Source: Thermomonas sp.
GTDB lineage: Bacteria; Pseudomonadota; Gammaproteobacteria; Xanthomonadales; Xanthomonadaceae
Length of the DNA stretch: 64,000 bases
Reading direction: 5' to 3'
Assembly (NCBI GenBank): GCA_016720345.1
Contig: JADKKV010000005.1
Span: forward strand, 558,001 to 622,000
The notes under the pieces: model-generated
What the model was told of the DNA's origin: nothing
Seen by the model: the letters and a program-made list of their open reading frames with translations, nothing else
The model's database searches: none
In this document: positions 57,373-64,000 of the stretch, piece after piece
Layout of the letters: every line of letters begins with the position of its first letter
Numbering within the stretch: the first letter of the stretch is position 1
Made by a program: the position numbers and the translations under genes

Positions 57373-58056
57373 TCAACGGAAGCGCTGCAGCGCCGCCACC
57401 AGCGCCTCGCCCATCATGCGCAGGAACAGCGTGCCCATGCCCGGGAAGAAGCGATTGGGATCGCGGCTGCCGACCGCCACCAGGCCGGTGCCGGGCAACA
57501 CCAGCAGCGCCGAACCCTGCACCTCCTCCGCGCGCAGGCCATACAGCACCGCGTTCTTGTCCGGATGCAGGCGGCCGCACACCGGTTCGCCGCCGGCGGC
57601 GAGGTCGCGGAAGCCGGACAGCCGCGGGTCGTCTTCGGCGATCACCTGCAGCCAGTCTGCGTCGTCGATGCCATCGACCGCCTCGAACGCCACGATGCGC
57701 ACCAGGTCGCCCTGGAAATCCTCCGCCAGCGAGGCGGCCATCGCGCGCAGCGTATCCGCCGCGCTGGCCTGCTTCATCAGCGCCAGGGTGAGCTGGTGGG
57801 TACGCACCGCCAGGCGTTCGTTCTCCTGCGCGTTGCCGAACAGCTCCTGCAGCCGCCGCGACAGCTCGCGGTTCTTGTCGCGCAGCACCTCCAGCTGGTA
57901 GCTGGCCAGCGACGCCGCCGGGCCGTTCTCGCGCGGGACCACCATGGTCAGCGCAAGGTCGGGGAACTTCTGCAGGAAGTCCGGGTGCCGGCGCAGCCAG
58001 GCCGCCACTTCATGCGCGCCCAGCTTTTCCGCGTGCTTGTCGAAATCCATCGCCAT
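57373..58056 (-). CDS. DUF484 family protein
   Basis: 227 aa. N-terminal VAAWLRRHPDFLQKFPDL, a coiled coil (LEVLRDKNRELSRRLQELFGNAQENERL) and a C-terminal GAF-like domain (about 95-215, GSALLVLPGTGLVAVGSRDPNRFFPGMGTLFL). The family regularly sits between dapF and xerC; the function is unknown. GGGGAG lies 5 nt before the ATG at 58056, which overlaps the dapF TGA by 1 nt. Confidence 0.93.
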   Translation of the reverse strand: MAMDFDKHAEKLGAHEVAAWLRRHPDFLQKFPDLALTMVVPRENGPAASLASYQLEVLRDKNRELSRRLQELFGNAQENERLAVRTHQLTLALMKQASAADTLRAMAASLAEDFQGDLVRIVAFEAVDGIDDADWLQVIAEDDPRLSGFRDLAAGGEPVCGRLHPDKNAVLYGLRAEEVQGSALLVLPGTGLVAVGSRDPNRFFPGMGTLFLRMMGEALVAALQRFR

Positions 58057-58901
58057 CACCACTCCCCTTCGAACACGAATGCGGTCGGCCCGCCCATGTG
58101 GATGCGCTCCGCGGCCCGATCGTAGCGGATGCGCAGGGTGCCGCCGGGCAGCTCCACCGCCACCTCGCGGTCGGCGTCGATGCGCCCGCCGCGCACCAGC
58201 ACCGCCACCGCCGCGCAGGCGCCGCTGCCGCAGGCCAGGGTTTCGCCAACGCCGCGCTCGAACACGCGCAGGCGGATGCGGTCGCGCGCGACCACCTCGG
58301 CGAACCCCGCATTCACCGATTGCGGGAATGCCGGCGCGCGCTGCAGCGCCGCGCCAATCGCCGCCACCGGTGCGTGCGCGACCTCCGCGACTTCGATCAC
58401 CGCATGCGGGTTGCCCATCGACACCGCGCCGAAGCGGACCGTGCCGCCATCGATGGCGAGCGCGTAGGCGTCTTCGGCGGCGTCCCAGCCCAGCAGCGGC
58501 ACCGCCTGCGGCGCGAACCGCGGGGTGCCCATGTCGATCACGAAGCCGGCGTCGGCATCCCGCGCCACCGCGTGGGTGGCGGACGGACTGTCGATCGCGA
58601 AACCGGCGGTGGCCGGGGCGGTGCCGTCGCGCACCAGCCACGCGGCGATGCAACGCGCGCCGTTGCCGCATTGCCCGGCGGCCGAGCCATCCGCGTTCCA
58701 GATCCGGTAGCCGGCCACCGCATCCGCGCTGCGCGGTGCCTCCACCGTCAGCAGCTGGTCGCAGCCGACCCCCAGGTGGCGGTCGGCGATGCGCGCGCAC
58801 AGCGCGGGATCCGGCGCGGGCCGGCCATCGCGCAGGTCGAGCACGACGAAGTCGTTGCCCGCGCCATGCATCTTCGAGAAAGCCAGCTTCAAGCCGCGCA
58901 T
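58056..58901 (-). CDS. dapF: Diaminopimelate epimerase
   Basis: 281 aa. It interconverts LL- and meso-diaminopimelate for lysine and peptidoglycan. Start [17 protein letters not shown]. The two catalytic Cys are in [13 protein letters not shown] and [13 protein letters not shown], each in a Cys-Gly-x-Gly context. The 1-nt TGATG overlap couples it to DUF484. lptM lies 8 nt upstream, as in many proteobacteria. Confidence 0.97.
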   Translation of the reverse strand: MRGLKLAFSKMHGAGNDFVVLDLRDGRPAPDPALCARIADRHLGVGCDQLLTVEAPRSADAVAGYRIWNADGSAAGQCGNGARCIAAWLVRDGTAPATAGFAIDSPSATHAVARDADAGFVIDMGTPRFAPQAVPLLGWDAAEDAYALAIDGGTVRFGAVSMGNPHAVIEVAEVAHAPVAAIGAALQRAPAFPQSVNAGFAEVVARDRIRLRVFERGVGETLACGSGACAAVAVLVRGGRIDADREVAVELPGGTLRIRYDRAAERIHMGGPTAFVFEGEW

Positions 58902-58909
58902 CGCGGCCT

Positions 58910-59071
58910 TCAGCGCACCGGCGTGCCGGCCTCGGACTTCGCAGGTTCGGCGGCGGGCGTGGTGGTGGCGGGCGTTGCGGCCGGCTTGGCTTCCGGCTTC
59001 ACCAGCGGGCCCTTGTTGCCGCAGGCGGCAAGGGCGAGGACCAGCAACAGCGTGGCGGCAAGGCGGTTCAT
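58910..59071 (-). CDS. lptM: LPS translocon maturation chaperone LptM (YifL)
   Basis: 53 aa. Lipoprotein signal with LALAAC (Cys17), directly followed by [10 protein letters not shown], the short motif conserved in LptM, then an Ala/Thr/Pro tail. In E. coli LptM assists disulfide maturation of LptD-LptE. Its place directly before dapF is conserved. Small and easy to miss, but all marks are present. Confidence 0.9.
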   Translation of the reverse strand: MNRLAATLLLVLALAACGNKGPLVKPEAKPAATPATTTPAAEPAKSEAGTPVR

Positions 59072-59118
59072 GCGGGCAGTGTAACCGCGCCCCGATGCAC
59101 TGTCGCGTCGCCTTCGCG

Positions 59119-59478
59119 TCACTGTCGCGGCTCCGGCCGGCGCCACAGCCAGGCCGAGACGCAGGCCATGAAGGTGCAGCCGATGGCGGCCATCCACCAC
59201 TTCGGCGCGGTCAGGACCAGCACCAGCGCGCACACCACCATGGTGCCGCTGGACAGCCGCTTCGCCTGCCGCGAGACCGCGCCCTCGCGCTGCCAGTCGC
59301 GGATGATCTTCCCGAACGTGCGGTGCGCCAGCAGCCACGCGTGCATCCGCCGCGAGCCGCGCGCCGCCGCGAACGCCGCCAGCAGCACGAACGGCGTGGT
59401 CGGCAGCCCCGGCACCACGATGCCGACGATGCCGATGCCCAGGCTGGCGTAGGCCAGCAGCCACCAGAGCCAGCGCAT
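59119..59478 (-). CDS. DUF454 (YbaN) inner-membrane protein
   Basis: 119 aa with three to four TM segments: [39 protein letters not shown], a conserved P-G-L-P-T-T-P motif, [29 protein letters not shown] in the cytosolic loop, and a C-terminal TM pair. Matches YbaN. Function unknown. Confidence 0.9.
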   Translation of the reverse strand: MRWLWWLLAYASLGIGIVGIVVPGLPTTPFVLLAAFAAARGSRRMHAWLLAHRTFGKIIRDWQREGAVSRQAKRLSSGTMVVCALVLVLTAPKWWMAAIGCTFMACVSAWLWRRPEPRQ

Positions 59479-59502
59479 CCGCGCGCCGCCGGCCGCGGCC
59501 GC

Positions 59503-61659
59503 CTACTTGCCGACGCCCAGCCGGTCGAGCATGAACGAATACATCTCCGCCTGTTCGCGGTAGCGGCGGAAGCGGCCGGACTTGCCGCCATGGCCGGCTT
59601 CCATGTTGATCCGGAACACCACCGGCTCCGATCCGGTGTTGAGGTCGCGCAGGCGCGCCACGTACTTCGCCGGCTCCCAGTACTGCACCTGCGAATCCCA
59701 CAGGCCGGTGCCCACGAAGGTCGCGGGATACGCCTTCTTCGCCAGGTTGTCGTACGGCGAGTAGGTCAGCATGTAGTCGTAGAACGGCTTCTGCTCGGGA
59801 TTGCCCCATTCGTCGTATTCGTTGGTGGTCAGCGGGATGGTCGGATCCAGCATGGTCGTCACCACGTCCACGAACGGCACCTGCGACAGGATCACCCGGT
59901 ACGCGTCCGGCGCCATGTTGGCGACCGCACCCATCAGCAGGCCACCGGCGCTGCCGCCGTGCGCGGCGACGCGGTCGGGCGCGGCATAGCCCTGCTTCAC
60001 CAGGAAACCGGTGACGTCGATGAAGTCGGTGAAGGTGTTCTTCTTGTTGAGCAGCTTGCCGTCCTCGTACCACGCGCGGCCCATCTCCTGGCCACCGCGG
60101 ATATGCGCCAGCGCGTAGGCCATGCCCCGATCCAGCAGGCTGACCGTGGTCACCGAGAAGCCCGGATCCATCGACATGCCGTAGCTGCCGTAGGCGTACT
60201 GCAGCAGTGCGGCCTTGCCGTTCTTCTGGAAGCCCTTGCGGTAGACGATCGAGACCGGAATCTTGGTGCCGTCGCGGGCGGTGGCCCACAGCCGTTCGGT
60301 GACGTAGTTCGCCGGGTCGTAGCCCGGCACCGGCTGCCGCTTGAGCTCGCGCCGCTCACCGGTCTGCACGTTGAGCTCGTAGGTGGTTGCCGGGGTGGTC
60401 AGCGAGGTGTAGCTGTAGCGCAGCCACGGGCTGTCGGCTTCCGGATTGGCGTCCAGGCCCATCGAGTAGGCGCTTTCGTCGGCCTTGACGTACTCGGAGG
60501 CGCCACCGTCCTTCAGGATGCGCACCCGCTCCAGGCCGCCGGAGCGCTCTGCAATCGCGGCATGGCCGTCGAACAGCTCGATCTCCTCGATGTACACCTG
60601 CGGATCGTGCGCGACCCAGTCCTTCCAGTCCTTGCGCGAGCTGCTGTTGTCGGCGGCGGTGACGATCTTGAAGTTCCTGGCGCCATCGGCGTTGGTGCGG
60701 ATCACCCAGCGGCCGCCGTGGTGGTCGGCGTCGTATTCGACGTCGCGCGCGCGCGGCGCCAGCACCTGGAACGCGCCGGGTGCGGCGGCAGGGGTGTAGC
60801 GGGTCTCGTTGGACACCGTGCTGTCCAGCCCGATCACGATGTACTTGTCGTCGCGGGTGCGGCCAACGCCCATGTAGAAGGTGTCGTCGGTCTCTTCGTA
60901 GACCAGCACGTCGTCCTTCGGGTCGGTGCCCAGCACGTGCTTCTTGACCCTGGTGCTGAGCAGGGTTTCCGGATCGTTCTCGATGTAGAAGAAGGTCTTG
61001 TTGTCGTCCGCCCACACCGCGTAGCCGGCGGTGCCGGGGATGGTGTCGGGCAGGGTCTTGCCGGACTGCAGGTCCTTGACCCGCAGGGTGTACTGGCGGC
61101 GGCCGTTGGTGTCGTCGCTGTAGGCCAGCAGGCGGTTGTCCTGGCTGAGGCTGCGCCCGCCGACCGCGTAGTAGTCCTTGCCGGCGGCCAGTACGTTGAC
61201 GTCCAGCAGGACCTCTTCGCCTTTGAAGTCGGCGGCTTCGTTGGCCGCCAGGATCGAGCGGGCGTCGATGCCCGGGGCGTCCTTGCGGCGCGCGTGGATC
61301 GGGTAGTCCTTGCCCGCCTCGAAGCGGCTGTAATGCCACCAGCCGCGTTCGCGGTACGGCACCGAGGCGTCGTCCTGCTTGATGCGCGCGACGATCTCTT
61401 CGTACAGCTTGTCCTGCACCGGCTTCAGCGGCCCCAGCAGGGCGTCCGCGTACGCGTTCTCCGCCTTCAGGTAGCCCAGCATGTCCGGGTTCTCGCGCTT
61501 GTCGTCGCGCAGCCAGTAGTACTCGTCCTGGCGCTCGGCGCCGTGCGGCGCCTTGACCACGTACGGCTTCTTCGCGGCGTCGGGCGGGGTGGGCGTGTCT
61601 GCAGCGAAGGCGTTGAGGCTCATCAGGGCTAGGCCAAGGGCAATGGAAGTCATCTTCAT
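59503..61659 (-). CDS. Secreted oligopeptidase B-like S9 peptidase
   Basis: 718 aa. Signal peptide about residues 1-21 (AFA/A). S9A architecture: beta propeller (about 70-430) and a catalytic alpha/beta-hydrolase domain with the nucleophile in HGGSAGGLLMG, an Asp region and the His in EAGHGGKSGR. RGGQEMGRAWYEDGKLLNKKNTF is typical of oligopeptidase B (PtrB), which cuts after Lys/Arg in short peptides. Start: ATG at 61659 gives the signal peptide; ATG at 61653 also works. Tandem with a second S9 peptidase upstream. Confidence 0.93.
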   Translation of the reverse strand: MKMTSIALGLALMSLNAFAADTPTPPDAAKKPYVVKAPHGAERQDEYYWLRDDKRENPDMLGYLKAENAYADALLGPLKPVQDKLYEEIVARIKQDDASVPYRERGWWHYSRFEAGKDYPIHARRKDAPGIDARSILAANEAADFKGEEVLLDVNVLAAGKDYYAVGGRSLSQDNRLLAYSDDTNGRRQYTLRVKDLQSGKTLPDTIPGTAGYAVWADDNKTFFYIENDPETLLSTRVKKHVLGTDPKDDVLVYEETDDTFYMGVGRTRDDKYIVIGLDSTVSNETRYTPAAAPGAFQVLAPRARDVEYDADHHGGRWVIRTNADGARNFKIVTAADNSSSRKDWKDWVAHDPQVYIEEIELFDGHAAIAERSGGLERVRILKDGGASEYVKADESAYSMGLDANPEADSPWLRYSYTSLTTPATTYELNVQTGERRELKRQPVPGYDPANYVTERLWATARDGTKIPVSIVYRKGFQKNGKAALLQYAYGSYGMSMDPGFSVTTVSLLDRGMAYALAHIRGGQEMGRAWYEDGKLLNKKNTFTDFIDVTGFLVKQGYAAPDRVAAHGGSAGGLLMGAVANMAPDAYRVILSQVPFVDVVTTMLDPTIPLTTNEYDEWGNPEQKPFYDYMLTYSPYDNLAKKAYPATFVGTGLWDSQVQYWEPAKYVARLRDLNTGSEPVVFRINMEAGHGGKSGRFRRYREQAEMYSFMLDRLGVGK

Positions 61660-61704
61660 GGATGGGGTCCGGAATGCGTGAAGCAACGGTAGGTAAACGA
61701 CGGC

Positions 61705-63924
61705 CTAGAGGCGCGAGCCACTGGCGGAACCGCGCGCCTTGCGCCTGGATTCCACCGGACCGGCATCCCCCGACCCGCTGCCCGACTTGCTGAGCTGCTG
61801 CCAGAGGAAGCTGTAGGACAGCGCGTTCATGTGCGCGGACTGCGCATTGTTGGCCGCGCCGCCGTGGCCGCCCTCGATGTTCTCGTAGTAGCGCACGTCC
61901 TTACCCGCGGCCTCCATCAGCGCCATCATCTTGCGCGCATGCGCCGGGTGGACGCGGTCGTCCTTGGTCGAGGTGGTGAACAACGTCGCCGGGTAGTCCT
62001 TCTTCGCATCGAACAGGTGGTACGGCGAGAAGCCCTTGATGAACTCCCAGTCCGAGGTGTCCGGATCGCCGTACTCGGCCATCCACGAGGCGCCGGCCAG
62101 CAGGTGGCTGTAGCGCTTCATGTCCAGCAGCGGCACCTGCACCACGATCGCGCCGAACTTGTCCGGGTACTGGGTCAGCATGTTGCCCATCAGCAGGCCG
62201 CCGTTGCTGCCGCCCATGGTGCCGAGGTGCCGGGGCGAGGTGATCTTGCGCACGACCAGGTCGTCGGCGATCGCGGCGAAGTCCTCGTAGGCCTTGTGGC
62301 GGTTGGCCTTCAGCGCCGCCTGGTGCCAGCGCGGGCCGTATTCGCCGCCGCCGCGGATGTTGGCCAGTGCGTACACGCCGCCCTTCTCCAGCCATGCCTT
62401 GCCGATGCTGCCGGAGTACGACGGGGTCATCGAGACGGTGAAGCCGCCGTAGCCGTACAGCAGGGTCGGCGCCTTGCCGTCGAACGCCAGGTCCTTCGGG
62501 CGCACCAGGAAGTACGGCACCCGGGTGCCATCCTTGCTGGTGGCGAAGTGCTGCTCCATCACGTGCATCGCGCCGTCGAAGAACGCCGGGTTGGTCTTCA
62601 GCACTTCCGGTTGCTGGCCAAGCCCGGCGATGGCCAGGGTGGTCGGGGTCAGGAAGTCGGTGGCGGTCAGCCACACCGCGTTGCTGTCGTCGGCGTCCAC
62701 CGCGTCGACGCCGACGGTACCGATGGTCGGCGCACCGACGAACGCGGCCTTCGCCCAGCCATCCTTGCCCGGCGTCAGCACGGACAGGCGGTTCTTCACG
62801 TCCTCCATCACGTTGAGGACCAGGTGGTCCTTGGTCCACGTGTAGCCGGCCAGCGAGGAGGTGTCGGTGGGCTCGAACAGCACGCTGAATTCGCGCTTGC
62901 CGGCCATGAACTCGTCGAAGTTGGCGGCAATCAGCGAACCCGGCCCGTAGGTCTTGCCGCCGGCGGTGTACGGATCACGCAGTTCCAGCAGCAGCCAGTC
63001 CTTGTGCACGCCCTTCTGCGCGGAGTTCGGCGCGTCGACCTTGACCAGGCCGCCGGCCTTGTTGGCCGCTCCTGCGCATCCTGCGCCCGCGGCACGTGCA
63101 CATCCATGTGCATCGCGCAGGTACAGCTCGTCGTTCCAGAACGCGATGGTGCGGTTGACGAAATCGCGCTCGTAACCCGGCGTGTGGTCGCGGCTGGCGG
63201 CGATGTACATGTCGCCCGGCTTGCCCTCGTACACGGGGGTTGCGCTGGCCATCGGGGTGCCGCGCTTCCATTGCTTGACGATGTTCGGATAGCCGGAGCT
63301 GGTCAGGCTGCCGGGGCCGAAGTCGGTGTAGACGTAGACGGTGTCGCGGTCGATCCAGCCCAGCCCGCCCTTGGCTTCCGGACGGAAGAAGCCGTCCTGC
63401 ACGAACTGCTTGGTGGTGAGGTCGAATTCGCGGGTGACGTCGGCATCGGAACCGCCGGGCGACAGCGCGATCAGGCAGCGCTCGTAGGCCGGGCGCAGGC
63501 AGTCGGCGCCGTGCCAGACCCACTTCGCGCCCTCGGCCTTGTTCAGCGCGTCGAGGTCGAGCACGGTTTCCCACTTCGGCTGCGGCTTGCGGTATTCGTC
63601 CAGCGTGGTGCGGCGCCACAGGCCGCGCTCGTGCTGCTTGTCCTTCCAGAAGTTGTAGTAGTGGTCGCCGATCTTCTGGACGCCCGGGATCTTGGCGTCC
63701 GAATCCAGGATCGCGCGGATCTCCGCTTCCAGCGACTTGAATTCGCCGGAGCCGGCGATCTCGGCCTCGGCCTTGGCGTTGCGCGCTTTCACCCAGTCCA
63801 GCGACTTCTCGCCGCTGACGTCCTCGAGCCAGGCATGGGGATCGTCGACTGCCTGCGCCTGCGCGGAGGCGCCGGCGGCGATGGCGAGGCCGGCGATCAG
63901 GCAGGCACTGGACAACTGGGACAT
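61705..63924 (-). CDS. Secreted prolyl-oligopeptidase-like S9 peptidase
   Basis: 739 aa. Signal peptide about residues 1-22 (ASA/Q). Beta propeller (about 60-420) and hydrolase domain with Ser in GGSNGGLLMG, Asp in KDDRVHPAH, His in EGGHGGAANN: a full triad, of the S9A prolyl oligopeptidase type (RGGGEYGPRWHQ, RKITSP). A short insert (about residues 271-289, with Cys and Ala/Gly repeats) interrupts a propeller strand that usually reads as a simple D-G-K turn. C-terminus has an Arg/Ser-rich tail. 45 nt separate it from the next S9 gene, suggesting an operon. Confidence 0.93.
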   Translation of the reverse strand: MSQLSSACLIAGLAIAAGASAQAQAVDDPHAWLEDVSGEKSLDWVKARNAKAEAEIAGSGEFKSLEAEIRAILDSDAKIPGVQKIGDHYYNFWKDKQHERGLWRRTTLDEYRKPQPKWETVLDLDALNKAEGAKWVWHGADCLRPAYERCLIALSPGGSDADVTREFDLTTKQFVQDGFFRPEAKGGLGWIDRDTVYVYTDFGPGSLTSSGYPNIVKQWKRGTPMASATPVYEGKPGDMYIAASRDHTPGYERDFVNRTIAFWNDELYLRDAHGCARAAGAGCAGAANKAGGLVKVDAPNSAQKGVHKDWLLLELRDPYTAGGKTYGPGSLIAANFDEFMAGKREFSVLFEPTDTSSLAGYTWTKDHLVLNVMEDVKNRLSVLTPGKDGWAKAAFVGAPTIGTVGVDAVDADDSNAVWLTATDFLTPTTLAIAGLGQQPEVLKTNPAFFDGAMHVMEQHFATSKDGTRVPYFLVRPKDLAFDGKAPTLLYGYGGFTVSMTPSYSGSIGKAWLEKGGVYALANIRGGGEYGPRWHQAALKANRHKAYEDFAAIADDLVVRKITSPRHLGTMGGSNGGLLMGNMLTQYPDKFGAIVVQVPLLDMKRYSHLLAGASWMAEYGDPDTSDWEFIKGFSPYHLFDAKKDYPATLFTTSTKDDRVHPAHARKMMALMEAAGKDVRYYENIEGGHGGAANNAQSAHMNALSYSFLWQQLSKSGSGSGDAGPVESRRKARGSASGSRL

Positions 63925-64000
63925 GGCGCGCTCCGGGCGGAATCGTGGACCGGGAACGCTAGCACAGCCCCGCGGCAGGCTTGATGTGCCGGAACGCCTG

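Noticed and set aside
58789-61632. 947-codon open frame on plus across dapF, DUF454 and an S9 peptidase
   Set aside because: Antisense shadow spanning several real genes; composition is His/Val/Gly-rich with no recognisable domain.
63060-63115. Frameshift in the S9 peptidase
   Set aside because: The reading frame is open and family motifs continue on both sides; an in-frame insert explains the region better.

Overview
The window is gene-dense, high-GC chromosomal DNA with no sign of a plasmid, prophage or insertion sequence. Gene content and order point to a gammaproteobacterium of the Xanthomonadaceae (Lysobacter/Luteimonas/Thermomonas-like). The supports are a split class II ribonucleotide reductase (NrdJa plus NrdJb), a mreBCD-mrdA-rodA-mltB-rlpA-dacC-DUF493-lipB-lipA block, lptM-dapF-DUF484-xerC-hslVU, and many secreted peptidases and lipoproteins. 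The family placement is inferred from gene content; no search was run.

Layout. 1-8 kb: a partial HAD hydrolase at the left edge, a lytic transglycosylase, a divergent Lrp-type regulator/alanine dehydrogenase pair, apt, a YjdM-like zinc-ribbon protein, threonine aldolase, a lipocalin, a FAS1 lipoprotein and small envelope proteins. 8-11.4 kb: a cold shock protein with a long upstream leader, a secreted nuclease-like lipoprotein, a glyoxalase-fold protein, an FKBP isomerase and a secreted protein of unknown function. 11.4-15.7 kb: nrdJa and nrdJb separated by a lysine-rich histone H1-like gene. The intergenic region upstream holds a candidate NrdR box pair and a perfect CRP/Clp-type site. 15.7-20.7 kb: a DegP-like protease, a yqjD-yqjE-yqjK-like trio, a YigB-like phosphatase and an M17 aminopeptidase. 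20.8-26.3 kb: a membrane protein/winged-helix regulator pair with a palindromic operator, then a four-gene MacAB-like ABC efflux operon. 26.3-30.4 kb: two EamA transporters and the Prc protease.

30.6-42.1 kb is one long minus-strand run for cell shape, peptidoglycan and lipoate: mreB, mreC, mreD, mrdA, rodA, mltB, rlpA, dacC, DUF493, lipB, lipA. Many of its junctions overlap by 1-13 nt. 42.3-50.4 kb: a PfkB-family kinase, a lipoprotein, an alpha/beta hydrolase, an M1 aminopeptidase, a DUF5916 outer-membrane-type protein and ubiE. 50.5-53.9 kb: a stand-alone GspE/PilB-type ATPase, a YkgJ-type cysteine-cluster protein and a small accessory patch. That patch has an HTH-like fragment and a ParE-type toxin/antitoxin pair under a 24-bp palindrome. 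54-59.5 kb: lptM-dapF-DUF484-xerC-(Cys-rich orf)-hslV-hslU, with a sigma32-like promoter before hslV and a REP-like hairpin between hslV and hslU. 59.5-64 kb: two tandem secreted S9 oligopeptidases.

No tRNA, rRNA, CRISPR array or transposase was seen. I found no wholly new multi-gene system. The most interesting signals are regulatory or architectural: the split RNR with an A9 slippery tract, the toxin-antitoxin operator, the hslV/hslU REP, and a hexanucleotide repeat inside mreC.
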